Positions 22,301 to 35,485 of a stretch of 64,000 bases of DNA are shown here, piece after piece. Origin of the DNA: Oxytricha trifallax. Lineage: Eukaryota; Ciliophora; Spirotrichea; Sporadotrichida; Oxytrichidae. The position numbers and the translations under genes were made by a program. The stretch's first letter is position 1, and each line of letters opens with the position of its first letter. Below the pieces are notes generated by a model. That model was not told where the DNA came from. It searched no databases and was given only the letters and a program-made list of their open reading frames with translations. The stretch spans positions 1 through 64,000 of the forward strand of contig ARYC01002471.1 of the NCBI GenBank assembly GCA_000711775.1, read 5' to 3'.

Positions 22301-24660
22301 ACAGAAAACATCTGTTCTTTCATTATAATTTACGACCTTTCTATATGGCTCATCACATCATTAAATGAGTCTTAGATTTCACATTTCCTCCTTTTCTACT
22401 AATCTCAACTTCAGTCTGCCATCCTTACGTCCATACTTTAAATTAAATGCATTAATTCATTGTATTGTTTAATTATTAAACTTGTAGATTATTTTTCAGC
22501 TTTTTTCATAAAATTGCTATTCAATATTTATCACAATAGTTCATTCAGGATAATATTTCAACTTTCAAGATTTAATCTTGAAATTAAAGATCTCTAATCA
22601 TATGGTCCAACCATATCACTTTAGACATTCTTGAGATTTTATAAATCACTAATTAATTAATTTAGTCTTTGATATCTAAATATTTTGAGGATCTAGTGGG
22701 ATTACCTGCTTAGTTCACTAAATGTATAATATATTCACAATCATTTTATGTAAATTTCACTAATAAATATATTCATTAATTCATAATGTTTTCTTATTCC
22801 TTGATTACTACAAATTTATCCATATTTTTGTCAATTATTATTATTTTATTTAACAGTCAGATTTCTGTTTTTATCAGCTTAGGCTGTTAAATTCTCATAG
22901 ATTGTTTCAATTTTTTCTAGGTAGTTTTCGGCAAATAATCAAATTATTTCTTCTGTACTTTAGATATTATTTTAGTTGTATTCCTTGTATGTCCTTCGCA
23001 CATTTATTTCTTAAATTGTAGTTTCTCTTCTATCTTTTAAATATATATTCATCTAAATTATTAATTTCTAAATATGCTTAAATTAATATCGTCCAATATC
23101 ATATCTATGCATCCATGTTTTTAGTACACTACGTTGGGATGTTAGATCTTGCTAAACTTTCCATAATTATGAAAAAATTATTTTTAACCGAGGGTTAATT
23201 AAGTAATTCACTTGTGTTTATAAATTAACTAAGTGGCTTAATGTTTTGTATACTTCTATTCACTCAATTTTACTTAATTGATTTTAAAGAACTAAAAAGG
23301 AGTTATCGTATGTATTGTATTTAATCTTTGATTTTGTTTTTTCTCTATATCTTATTTCATCAAATAATTAACTCTCTTAAAACTAAGCCATTCTTGTTAT
23401 TTACCAGTGAATATTCCTCATATACTAGTAACTTTCATTATTTTATTATTATTTTTGAATCCTACTACAAGTATAGTCCTATAAGTTCAATAATTAATAA
23501 AAATAAGATAAATAATATGAAAATGCAATCCCTTATTGACTACTAATTTCATCTCTCAAATAAATATCTTGTTAATCCGTAAAGCACCTTCTGAGTAAGT
23601 TTATCTCTGCCACAACATTCAAAAATTAATCCCTATTATTAGCACGAAATATTCTTTCATGACTGTGCCATATTCATTTTACAGATACACTAGGGAAAAG
23701 CTTCTTTTTTAATTGAATTTCTTCTCAAAATTTAAATGCTTTCAACATGCTTATAAACTTTATATTATCACTTTTACTTCTTTGAATTTATTCTAGTTAT
23801 ATTACTGATAATGATTTTACTTTTGTTTATTTTAAGGAATCTTCTTATACAATTTAAATTTTGTTGAGTTAATCATTGTGGGCAAGGTATTGCAGACTTC
23901 TTGACGGTATCCTACTTATTTTGATCTGTAAAATAAGTATAAATATCTGTCTATATTGAGATTATGTGGTAAATGCCTCTTGTTATTCAACTAACTGCAA
24001 ATTTATGATTCATATTTGTATTTTCAAATTGTCTTAAGTAATATTTCCCCATCAATTCTTCTGGATCTATCGTTGTGTTAAAATTGTATTATAACAACTT
24101 CCAGTTCATTTTGTTCCTCAGGAAGAATTAATGCATTTATTTTAATCCATTATTTAAATGTCTTAATGAGGATATTTGCCTCATATCTCGTCCCTATATC
24201 TTTGAACAACTTCCTCTTGAACTATATTACCATGGCTAATTATGATTTTCTTGCTTCTTTTTTCTCTTTATCAATGAAATAGCTTTATTTGATTTTATTA
24301 ATGTCTATGATTTAAGTAAATCTTTTCATTTAATAATAAAATTTTTTAAATTCATTGCTTTCTTTTTATAATAATATATCTCTTATTGCTTCTTTCCAAT
24401 GATTTTAGAGACGTTTAAAATATTATTTATTCTAAACATTACCTTATTCTTCTTATTCAGGAAATTGATAATACAATTTTTCGATATTGCACTATTTATA
24501 AAATTTACCAATTAATCTATTATATATAACCTAATCTGAATCTTCAAACTATAGTTTTCATCTTTAATTTATGAAAGTCTTATATCATTTTTACTTTTAT
24601 TATATATCAATATCTTTTATAAAAATATCAGGTGGTTTATCTAAAATATCATTATTGATA
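22300..24660 (-). pseudogene. Possible decayed large protein gene, unknown family
   Basis: On the minus strand, several long stretches read as plausible protein when TAA/TAG are Gln: about 24540-23990 (for example FKDIGTRYEANILIKTF and LPEEQNELEVVIIQFQHND), 23990-23755, 23645-23270 (for example NVVAEINLLRRCFTDQQDIY), then shorter ones to 22860. They follow each other in order but need frame changes and contain a few TGAs. Under a one-stop code, open stretches of this length arise by chance in such AT-rich DNA. The charged-residue pattern is the main argument. No motif recognised. Confidence 0.3.
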
Positions 24661-26098
24661 ATATATAAAACAAATAGCAAATTGACATAAATTTAATAAT
24701 GATTAAGCATGCTGAAGGTGTAACAGCTATGCATTTGTTAAACTTTTAATGCTAATTAGATTTATATTAAACTTTAAGCATGGTTAATTTTCATTAACTT
24801 TATGTGGATTTACCTATTTTTTTTATATTTTATCAATATAATGTATTTTTAAATATAAAAAATTGTCCGGATTTAATGAAATTAATTAGTATTTAAGTCT
24901 TTACTGATAATAATGAATATCTATTTTATGTTGACAAGTTCAAAAGAGACAAACAAATCGAAATATAAGATCTCATAATTTTTTTGAAATTTAGGTTTTC
25001 ATTAATTTTTTCTTCAAAACAAGCCTTGCTGAGTTTTAATTTTATATCTGGTTCAATTAAAATTGAAAAATCATTTAGTTTATATGTCAATCTAAATAAC
25101 ATAAAATTGTCATTAAATTAATCTATATAAAAACAAATATGTAATTTATTAGCATAGATTTTCCATTGTTTAAAAAAGTATATTTAAAAATAAAAATTTA
25201 AATTTATTTCTTTCCTCTATTATGAAGTAATCATTACTTTTATTCATCATAGTTATCTTTTTTTTCATCTTAATTATTATTCTTAATACATTAAATATAA
25301 TTGTTGCATGTTTAAGGTAAGTCGAGTGTATAATTTTAGAATGAAAAAAATGAAATAATCTATGTTTCAATTAAATTATAATTCTAGTATTGATTAAATA
25401 ATCAAATATTGTTGTAGTTTACATAACTATTAAGGTGATTTTAATCATTATTTTTTTATTCAAATTGAGTAGATATTTATTTTTTTATGTTAATTAACTT
25501 GGGGGTGGAGGATTTATACGTATAAATCTTTCAAAAGAAAACAAACTTAAGTGTAAACAGGTTTACCTTTTACATAAATTGATAAGCATATAGTAGAGCA
25601 TACCACATAGTGGAAAGATTAATATTTAATCACACAGCGGTATCTGCCACAAAGTCTATGCTTAGAAACTATCCATTTAATACTAATGACAAACAATTTT
25701 ATGCATAAAAATAACAAATGATGTATCGGTAATACTCAATTACTTTTAATTTTAATAAAATAAGCTCAAAAGGTAATAATTCAAGTTTATCCATAGCTCA
25801 AATATTATTGATACAAGAATTTCAATTTACTAATATCTCCTATAAATAAAAATTTTTTACAACTAATTTACAACGGTAAAGTAAAGAAGTTCTCCATGTT
25901 TGCTGTCAAAAATTTACAATAATTTATCTCAGTGTATATTAAATATAAAAATACATTGAAAAGAGCTTAGCTATAGATCATTTTTTAAGAGTAATTGATT
26001 TTCTCTCTCAAATAGATTAGCTAAATCTCTGTTTCTAAATTCAATGATTTGTTAAATTCACCATGCACCTAAAATACTCTTATAAATGTAGCAAATCT
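24661..26098. other. AT-rich spacer
   Basis: No gene supported. Bases 25500-25700 are a little richer in GC but no frame is convincing. Confidence 0.45.
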
Positions 26099-26289
26099 TA
26101 ATATTGTAGAGATACAATTGATTTGGAAAAAGTAAATGAAATTTTATTCGTAGTGATCCTAATTAGTGGCAGTTAATTTTTTAATATTAAAATGCTTATA
26201 ATATCAGATTACGCTTTTAATAGTATCTTTATTGATCAGTAATTAATTATAAAGAAATTTTACAAATTGTTCATTGTACAGATTTACAA

Positions 26290-26395
26290 GTAAAGTTTTT
26301 TTAAATATTAAGGCGTAACAATTAAAATTGTACATTGTACATTGTACAGTTTAAGAGATATAGTTTTTTAATTGGAATTGTACAAATCTGTAAAT
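26290..26395. repeat. TGTACAAT iterons in the left arm of R2
   Basis: Three overlapping ATTGTACATTGTAC units near 26330-26350 plus flanking ATTGTACA copies; the mirror image is at 27970-28090. Candidate Rep-binding sites. Confidence 0.55.
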
Positions 26396-26480
26396 AGATA
26401 ATTAGTGTGAAGATTATTGATAAAACTACATTGATGGAGAGAATAACATGTACTTTCGTTTTAGAATTTCAATGTCTTGC

Positions 26481-27842
26481 TCACTAGGTCTATTTATTCT
26501 CGGCTTCATTCTCATTCATATCCGTGTTCTCTATCACTGTTTCATCATCCACCATCAGTTCTGAGTCTCCGTCTTCTATTAGTCTCTGTTTAAAGTACAA
26601 TGCAAGCTCAACCTCACTGAAGGGGAACTTCTTGTCTTCTCTCATCATCGTCTCTGTGAACTCAGCTGTCAACATTCTCGTGTCAAATGATTTCTTAACT
26701 TAATGACTCATCTGGTTGAAAGGCAACTAGTTCGAAATTGCAAGTATTTGGCACTTCTAGAATCTCATTACAGGGGTCTTGTATTTTAGGTTTACTTGAT
26801 AGCCTTCGCCTTCAAAGAATCTTTTAAGATCATCAATTTTGTCACCATCGTAGAATAAGTTCCTCTTTATCTCGTCCATGATTACAAGCTATGGTTACTG
26901 CTGAGGGGTGTTGGAGTCCATGCAGAAAGATCTATTGAGTATTCTGAAATCTTTGGTGATAAAGATCTTTCTGATATGTTTAGCTAGAGTAGTCTTTCCG
27001 GTGTAAGGCTTACCAAACAACCAGATAACCTTCACTTTTTCAGGGCATTTTCTAAAGATCACTCTGTAGAGCTTGTCTACGACATCGAAGTACAGCATCT
27101 TTTAAAGCATGCTTTTGTCAAGTCTGATCAATTTTTGTGACTAGGTATCATGGCGCTGAAGGAAACTTCAAAGTGATTGGAACTTCATTTGCTGCGGCTC
27201 TGGCTTTGATTGTATTTTCTATTCGTATCCCTGGTAAGTGATAAGTAGTTTATGATTCTTCACGATTTGATCGCAGATCTCACTATCATCCTGATACATC
27301 CTGTTCATATCCTCCACAGTGCTAACCTATTAAGACCTCACTAGCTCTTTATATTAATCTGAAATCCTGCGTTGTGATTAGGACGAGCTCCTTGAAGATG
27401 ATCTTTTGATTTCCTGATTTTTAGCCTGTACTTTCGCGAATGCCACAAATTCTTGGAAATTCTACATATCCCCACAGCTTAGCATAAAATCTCCATTGCT
27501 TTCGTATAATTTCCTAAGCTTTACTTTCCCAATTAGTGTAAAAGAGAATGGTAGACTTTTTAATGCTTAGTATCCAAGATAGTCAGGCTTGCTAAAGTAA
27601 TTCTTGGTAAGTCCAAGACCATTTTACTTCACGTGAATTGAAAGGTATTGCTATAACGAGTTATCATCAGTGGTACTGTGAAAGATGAGGGCGTGACTGA
27701 ATCTAGGAGTCTTTGCTGATATTGCTTCCTCGATTTGCGTGTGCATTTGTTTTGCTTCATCAGTCTTGATTTTGAATACGAAGATGTGTCTTTCATTTGA
27801 TTCGGTCTTAGGTCTCGAATGAATCTGCTTCTTCGTTTCCAT
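26481..27842 (-). CDS. Rep-like protein (degenerate HUH-type N-terminus + SF3 helicase), one internal TGA
   Basis: ATG 27842 to TGA 26481-26483, 454 codons, one frame throughout, with a single internal TGA at 27168-27170 where R1 has ACT. The N-terminus has RHIFVFKI, FSHALIFH and KNYFSKPDYLGYQAL, the last two at the places of CRESS Rep motifs II and III. The C-terminal half is an SF3 helicase: Walker A GKPYTGKTT (about 26994-27020), Walker B LVIMDE, and motif C LAISNQLPF. The tail is acidic. It is about 60% identical by eye to the R1 Rep in the helicase part. The TGA separates nuclease-like and helicase halves, so the gene is either recently broken or needs readthrough. Confidence 0.82.
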
Positions 27843-28247
27843 CTTTGTATGTATGAATCCTTAAGAAATGAAATTCCTTTTTAAGCCATTATTCTCCACT
27901 CATTTGAATAATTATTTCATTCATTTTAAATATTAATAATCTTCACACTAATTATCTATTTACAGATTTGTACAATTCCAATTAAAAAACTATATCTCTT
28001 AAACTGTACAATGTACAATGTACAATTTTAATTGTTACGCCTTAATATTTAAAAAAACTTTACTTGTAAATCTGTACAATGAACAATTTGTAAAATTTCT
28101 TTATAATTAATTACTGATCAATAAAGATACTATTAAAAGCGTAATCTGATATTATAAGCATTTTAATATTAAAAAATTAACTGCCACTAATTAGGATCAC
28201 TACGAATAAAATTTCATTTACTTTTTCCAAATCAATTGTATCTCTAC

Positions 28248-29044
28248 AATATACGCATGTCAAAACATTAAATAAAATATCAAATCGCACTATAAAGCCC
28301 TGGTTAATTAAAATTGTGGTTAATATAATATTTAATTATTTAAAATTAATGTAAAATTCCCTCTTTCAAAGGATTATGTATTAAATATTTTAACAAGGCC
28401 GTTTTTACAGAAAATCTTTTTTCAATTACAAAAAAGAGAATTCATCTGAAAATTATTATAATAATATTTATAAATATCTCTTTTCAATAAATCAATAACT
28501 ATAATTTCTAACTAGTTATTGCTTTAAAAAGGTAGAGTTCATCAATTACATTATAAGAAATATATTGTAAAGAATATTAATCAAGACATAGCTTCAAAGC
28601 CAAATTCACTTAATAAAATTTAAATATTTTATTGGGTCTGTTTGTAGAGATTATTGAGATAAAAGAATACAAATAGGGATCAATTTGTTTAAAACAGCAT
28701 TTGTCTAAGAAAGAATTTGATTTGACTTTATGAAAAAGACAAATGCTTATAAAAATTAGGTCTTTATTCCTAGTTGGCATTTCACCTTAAGTTTCTTCAA
28801 TTATTTGTGATAAGGATTTATTCTAAAACTGCTTTTATATTAATTAAGTCTTCACTCAAGTTTTAAGTTTTATTTTATGACCTAAATTTGTTTAATAGCC
28901 TTTTTTAAAAAGATTGCCTATTTTTGATGCAGTTAAGAGATATTTTCATATCTAAGCCTTTATGAAAATAACTAATGACATGGGAATTAATTTATCCTTT
29001 TAAAGTTCAAAAACACTTCGCATCATTTGAGAATCAAATCAAAA
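28248..29044. other. AT-rich spacer
   Basis: No gene supported. Confidence 0.45.
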
Positions 29045-29722
29045 ATGAATTTAACTAAATAAAGATTACGAAGAAAAAAATTTGATAATATTATGGTGGT
29101 TGATAAACTCACTAATATTTCAACTATCGATAATTTTAATTATGTAGAAGTATTGAAAACAAAATTGTATAAACAATTATAAGAGAAGTTTGATTTAGAA
29201 ATTGAGTATATAATTCACTAGTATTGAGATTTTTAAATAAGTTTTTGTCTAATAATTTCATCCCAAAATGTTTTAAATAAAAACAGATCTTGTATTTTGA
29301 TGTCATAGAATATTTTAGCTTTATAAGAAAAAAGATTGCCGATTTTTTGTTAATCAGTTATAATATTTTCTTTATCAACTAATAAATTACATGTAGAGTT
29401 GGAATAATAGCTGAGTAAATTAAGAAAATAAGTAGCTTTTTGTGTTTAAGGAATACTGTCAATCAGTCTATATCTAAGAAATAAAAATAGATCAATGCCC
29501 CAAAAATCACTCTTCAGATGTTTTCTGAGATACTATGCAGTTTATCATGTACTCAAATAATCTTTCTTTCATTTCCAAATAAAGAAAAATATGAATATAT
29601 TATTAATTGTTATTCAATTTAATATAAAACAAATTATTTAACAATATATTTCAAAATATATATAAAAAAGAAATAGAGTTATTGAATTAAAATATTACAT
29701 TTATGTGATTGCGAAATCATGA
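29045..29722 (+). other. Possible open frame of 226 codons, one internal TGA
   Basis: ATG 29045 to TGA 29720-29722 with a TGA at 29225-29227. The product would start MNLTKQRLRRKKFDNIMVVD and later has a hydrophobic C-terminus. No known family. The length is not significant in this base composition, so this is only a candidate. Confidence 0.22.
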
Positions 29723-31080
29723 AAGAAATCGATCAAGTACCTGAGGATATACTTTTAAAATAAAATACAGCATTTTGAGGGAGGAAAATGATCTTGAGTT
29801 TTAACCCCATAGATTGGCTTCTCTTGAAGCAAATAATAATTACTCCTATTTGTTTTAAACTCTAAACATTTGCTGCCATTATTTATTATATATTATGTTA
29901 TATATTCTTATAACTTTAATAAACTTATAAAAATAAATAATTAATCATTATTTTAATTAAAAATAGTAACAGTTGAGTACTGACACTACTTGCCTCTCTT
30001 TCTTTCTCAATGAAATTAATATCTTGCATAAATCCATCATTTAAACGCTAAATTTTAATAGCGACCTTATTAAATTGAATATATCCCACATTTTATAGAT
30101 ATAGAGTGCTTTTCCTGGAGTATTGATACTTGCTAGGGTTATTCCTTTAAAGCAAGGAATTTATTAAAAATTATTACCAAATCATTTAAGGAAAAAATGA
30201 TTTTTTATTAAAATATAAACATTAAACTTTTAGAATTATAAATATCCCTTGTGTAAGTCAATTTGGTAATAATTATTATAATTAAAGAGATTAATAGCTC
30301 ATATAATTGATGTATTTATCATTTTTTTCAAATTGGTTTTTTAAGATAATTACATAATTTACTTTACATAAGCGCCAATTTGATTGTTTTTAACTGGTTT
30401 AATTACATTATCATCACGACATAGATTTGATTCAGAGTTATGGATTCTATTTTGAATTATAGTATTGCAATAATGGTGACAAGTATGTATTTTCTTATCT
30501 TTATTATCATTAAAAATTATGGGTTTATAATTTTGTATTATATGTGATTGTTGCTATAGTAATACTAGTTGTAGTATATGTAAATTCTATATCTAACTTC
30601 TCAATATCTAGAAATTTTATGATGAGTAAGTTAGATAAATAATGTTTATAATTCAGATGTTTTTTTTTTATTAACATACTCATTAATCGAAGTCTATTTC
30701 AACTAAAAATTAATATTCAAACAAAATATTGTAATAATTGAAATCCAGTATTATAACATTATCACTTTTCATTTGAACATAAAACATAAGAAATTAAAAT
30801 ATGACATGAAAGGAATTTTTAAAAAGCCTTTTATATCGATATGAAAACCAAAATTCCATGAAATAATTGCCAACAGCAGCACTCCGTTGTTGTTATTTTC
30901 CCCAGATTAACCAGTATTCTACTCGTTATTATTATTGGTGATTACTTTGAATATATGCTATGCTCTATTTTAAATTTGCTTTTAATTATCTGATACTGAA
31001 ATATTTATAAGTAACCTGCTTTATAATATCATTAAACCAACAACCTATAAATATTATATATCGATAAAATATCATCATTA
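29723..31080. other. AT-rich spacer
   Basis: No gene supported; one GC-richer patch at 30850-30950 without a clear frame. Confidence 0.45.
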
Positions 31081-31860
31081 AATAATAACATAGACACAAG
31101 GAATGCTTTCCTAGAACTTAACCAAGAACCTAATTTGGAAAACACTTCCCAAAGAAGCTCATTTATAGAGGAACTCAAATGAATTGAAATAAGAGTTATA
31201 AATTACGTTAATTATGACTCTGATTGAAGGAGACAATTCTATGCCTATAAATTAAACTGCAAAACTCGAATGATTAAGAAAACATATTTTTAATCATTAG
31301 AGTTGTCTGTTTAAACAGGTGTTTATTTACCCATTTACTAATAAAAAAGTAATTAAATTACTAATCCTATAAAGTTAATTAAATAAAATGATAATATTGC
31401 AATGCACAATAAGAGATTTGTAAACCATCACAAACAAATAACCCCAAGAAAGAACGGAAGAGTTTAAAACTTTTATAATCCTATGAATCCCACTGATTAA
31501 CACACAATATTTTAAAGCAACTATTGAGTTTAATCAAAATTTATAATTTTTTGAAAAGCTCAACAAATAGTATCATTAAGAAAATTATATGCATTAATAA
31601 TTAAGAAAAATACTAAAGAAAGTTTTAATACGATCCTTTTAGAAAACTAAGAATCACACCCCGTTTAATTGTTGCAAAGCATCTTCCACTACATCAATTC
31701 AGACAAAATTAAGTTTCTCACAACTTGATTCAAGAGTCTGTCCTAAGAGGGAAAAGATAAGTATCTACTCAATTTCCAGATAATTAAATGGAAATACACA
31801 GATCTTAAACAAATAAATGTTAAATAAAGCTGAGCATAAAGCACATAAAAAGAAAATCAA
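31081..31860 (+). other. Coding-like single frame with several TGAs
   Basis: One frame reads as plausible protein for about 255 codons (for example RNAFLELNQEPNLENTSQRS, KQITPRKNGRVQNF, SLSQEGKDKYLLNFQ) but holds about six TGAs. Their density equals chance, so this may be a strongly decayed gene or only AT-rich DNA of good appearance. No family recognised. Confidence 0.25.
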
Positions 31861-32234
31861 TTTAGAAGTGGCAAAAAGCAATGTATGTGTGAAGTTTCTT
31901 AAATGTCTTACAAAAAGAAAGTCTTTTAAGAAGTAAATTATTGAAGTAACATTGGGAGGGGGACTTTTACATAAAATGTGAGTTAATAAAAATTAAATGT
32001 ATAAAATAAATTTTTATCAAATGATTGCTAAAATTCAAAAAGAATAAAGTTTTAATATAAAAATGCAATAATAAATGCTAAACTTAGGTATAAAAATCAT
32101 GACCTAAGAGATTTGTAAGACTGGTTGAATTTCTGCCCATAAACTTTTCTATAATTACTAATAATTATTCTAAAGGCATTGAACAAAACTAATGCTTTTA
32201 TAAATATAAAAATTAAAAGTCATAACTACAGACT

Positions 32235-33645
32235 AAGACCCCATAGAGATTAAATATGTGGAATTTATATCATATGAATAATTAATAAAAAATAGCTTCT
32301 ATATTATGGTTAAAATTATTTAAAAAGCAATCAACTATAAAATCCATATATTGATTTAAGCTAATTTATTTAAATAAATTACTCAATTTGCGAATGCATA
32401 TGTAATTTTCAAATACTTCAGTAAATATTTACAAAGATTATAATTAAGCAAAATTAAATTATTTTAGATAAAAGTCCTATAGCTAGCTATTTTTAATATG
32501 ATTACGGCATGATAAATATCATTTAAAAAGTAACGGTAAGTAACTTCAATTGATATAAAAAACAGTAATAGTTTTAATAAGTAAAAATAATATATTTTCT
32601 CTAAAAATCTAACAAACTCTAACAAAATTATTTCTTGTTCAAGTATACTTCTCATTTTTAGCTCGATAAATTTTATTTTAATATTTAACTTACTATTCAA
32701 GTATCATACTTATAGTAACTATAGTTATCAAAATTTCAGATTGTGAGAATTTAAAAAAATGATTGAAATCTTAACTCGTTATATTTACTAGGTAAAGTCT
32801 AAGAAACAAATATTTACTAAGAGTTTCTAATTTGACTAAATTTTATACTTTATGAGGAAAATAATTTATACTCGATATTTATTGCTCTATAAGTTATATC
32901 ATTAAAATTAATAAGAATCTGAGAATACTGTCGTTTTTTTATTTTTAACAAATAAATTTTTCTGAATTTTATGATAATAAATTTCTAAAATAAATCACTA
33001 CTTTTTATTTACTTCTATTAACTTATTAATTTTTTCAATCAAATATTTTTATTAAAAAGTCCAACATCACTACTTAATTAAAAATGTAGAAAGTTAAAAA
33101 ATAAACAAAATTAATTTTTTTTACTATAATCATTTTACTACTACAATTAAAATCAAATTTCTTAAATTTTAAACGAATTACATCTAATTAAATTCTATTA
33201 TTTTATAAAAGATTAACTTAAAATAAAAATAAAATCTCTTAAGTTTTAAAAATTAAATATTTCGGAGAATTTAATTTCTTGTAAGAATTTAATTTCAAAT
33301 ATTTTTGACTATTCATATCATTTTTTAGAAGCCTTTATAGATAATAAATTTGTATGCAGATCTTCATTTCAACAAAACTTTTAAATTTATTTCAAAAGTT
33401 AAATAAGGTAAACTTAGTCATATAATTTATCAATTAGAGTCATTAGATTTTCTATAAGAATTTGTAGACTTTTAATTAGGAGCAAAATTTCACCATCAAG
33501 TGGTGAAAAAATGCACTTGGAATATGTTTACAATATTATTAATGAATTAAATTTCAAAGAAACTAATTAATATATAGTACTAATGAGCTAAATTTTTTTA
33601 AAGAATGGGATGTTCTATAAACGCATTTTATATTCCTCATGACTT
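32235..33645 (-). repeat. Inner block of the right ~2-kb repeat (U-right, part 1)
   Basis: Inverted match to 9600-11020 of U-left, including the hairpin at 33479-33517 and the region around 32440-32620. The inner edge is AATCTCTATGGGGTCTTAG, a degenerate counterpart of the G4T4 tract at 11009-11025. The repeat continues at 38395 beyond element X. Confidence 0.65.
33479..33517. repeat. Hairpin inside U-right
   Basis: GCAAAATTTCACCA and TGGTGAAAAAATGC, the inverted copy of the hairpin at 9732-9771. Confidence 0.7.
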
Positions 33646-33741
33646 TGTAAATAAAATGAAATTTTAAATAAATTAATATATCATTAGCAAAATTAATTAT
33701 TGGAACTTCAAGGTTAAGAAACTTCTAAAGGCTGCAGCATT

Positions 33742-34745
33742 ATGGATACCTTTTACGGTATAGCACTAAACTCGCATTCCAAAGTAACAAAACTAATGCA
33801 ACTTATAGGGAGATATCATATATCTTAGGTGTCCCTCTGTACCAAGTTTAAAAGTTCTTTAGATTGTAAGCACTAGGACCTAACCATCATGAAAAAATTA
33901 TATTCCTTAGAGAAGTGCCAATTCTAAATTACTTCTTTCATTTATAGTAGCACCTTCTACACTTGACTAATAGAAGGGTCTTTCGCTTAAATCGAGAGTT
34001 ATTATACTTAATAAACAGTACCCAGATTTTAATCTGTCTGCTCAACTTCGATGTATATAAAAAAACATATCATAAAATACAAGGTTATGAAAACTAAACT
34101 CAAGATGACTGATTACTAGAAAGAAAAGCAAACAGAGTAACGATTGACTTGCTTTCAACTATTGATAGAGAAAGTCCGGTAATAGAGGAAAATAATTTAT
34201 GTGGATGAAATAATTTTTAAGCTCTTTTAAGCAACCTAAAAGTCTAAGGCTCTACCATTCAGAAACTGTAAAATGAATAAATTTAGGACTAAATATATAA
34301 ACTTTAGCAGCTATTGTAGGGATAAGCTGGACTAAAGGTTTGGAAGGGTACCTAATAAAGCCTTTTTCAATAAATGCTATTGATTGTTAGGACATGCTTG
34401 AGTATCTCCGAGTTAGAAATCCTTAAGATGGAGTAATAATATTTTGGGACAACCTTCGTGTCCATCACTTACTTTCAGTGAGACAATAGATCTAAAGATA
34501 TGGTTGGGAGTGCATTTTCAATGCTCCCTACTCCTATCACTTTCATTGTATTGAGGAAGTCTTTTCTTAAAATCAAGCATTACTATAAAACCTCTTTAAT
34601 TAACAATGATTTTATGCTAAATCAATAGCAGTATCTTAAGTTGATTAAATAAGCAATTTAAAGTGTGAAGATTGAGACAATTTAGATAATTATATAGAGA
34701 TTCGAGCATATTATGAAAGACTTTATAAGAAGTAATTTGTGATGT
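33742..34745 (+). pseudogene. Element X DD34E transposase, frameshifted
   Basis: ATG 33742 (MDTFYGIALNSHSK). After a frame change near 33970 an HTH-like region and the catalytic core follow: VIYVDEIIFKLF, then VIIFWDNLRVHHLL, then APYSYHFHCIEEVF, with exactly 34 residues between the second Asp and the Glu. All three acidic residues are present. Frame changes at about 33970, 34120 and 34290 break it. IS630/Tc1-like family, only distantly related to the TBE transposase. Confidence 0.75.
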
Positions 34746-34785
34746 AAATGTTGATTTTTAATAATAATAAAACTTTAATTAAACT

Positions 34786-35485
34786 TCACTCCATTTATTC
34801 ATCACCAGGCTGGAGCTTCCCTGGCCCACTAGTATTTAAGTCATCATCTTCTCTCAATATATTTATCGGTCCATGTCCTTCTGACACCTCCTTGAATTTT
34901 GTAAAAGGCTGTCTTGGTTTAGACTTATACTTCAAAAGTGACAATTCTTTTCCCTTGGTCTCTATAATTAGTTTAAAAAATTGAGTTACATACTGGAAAA
35001 AAAATGGCTTACTTTAGAGCTTTTTGAATATGTCATTTCTAATTAGAATTTGTTCCTACATGTCTTCTTCTTTCTCACTAATGCAACTTATTCTATTTGA
35101 GTGTTTAATAAGCTCGCTGACATAGTTTGGCCATAGTGTTCCGAGAATCCCATACATTTACTTTCTGTCGGGAGGAGTCTGTTTGTCCTCATAAAATTCA
35201 TGAATCTCATAATTTGTTAGTCTTCCTTAATTTTGCATAGAAATATTCTTCACTGAGAGTTCTTAAGAAAAGTATGGCACATTGCAAACCTGCACATCCG
35301 CGCTTTGAAGAGTTCTTTTTCCCCAGAAAAGGAAATCTTTTTTGAACCTTATCGAAATCAGATGGTCTGGTGGCAGATAGTATCCTTCTAGATATAATTT
35401 TGATAAAAAATTTTACTATTTTATCTGAGGAAGGTGATCCAATCTTTTTTAGATCTAAATTTTAACTATAGTTCTCTATAGTCAT
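34786..35485 (-). pseudogene. Element X homologue of the TBE 22-kDa protein
   Basis: Starts MTIENYSQNLDLKKIGSP. After frame changes it reads PPDRKQMYGILGTLWPNYVS, aligning with PERNSFFGILATLKPEY of TBE, then NDIFKKLQSKPFFF (TBE: DNWLQELQKHPFIS). The C-terminus has DDDLNTSGPGK, comparable to DAGAGTKRRN. A GT-AG candidate intron starts at the position of the TBE intron, but its phase does not fit perfectly. It converges with the transposase gene, as in TBE. Confidence 0.65.

Larger units (their letters stand above)
26106..28247 (-). mobile_element. Rep element R2 (2.14 kb, long terminal inverted repeats)
   Basis: Ends GTAGAGATACAATTGATTTGG... and mirror image, with inverted repeats of about 310 bp that are almost perfect. 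The left flank is TAATATT (26099-26105), the right flank on the other strand TATATT. The subterminal motif TAGTGGCAGTTA and repeated TTGTACATTGTACA iterons are shared with R1. One minus-strand Rep gene occupies the interior. The near-perfect arms and single lesion in the gene suggest a younger insertion than R1. Confidence 0.85.

Noticed and set aside
23328-23546. Plus-strand ORF of 72 codons, hydrophobic
   Set aside because: AT-driven composition, opposite to a better-looking minus-strand reading; no support.
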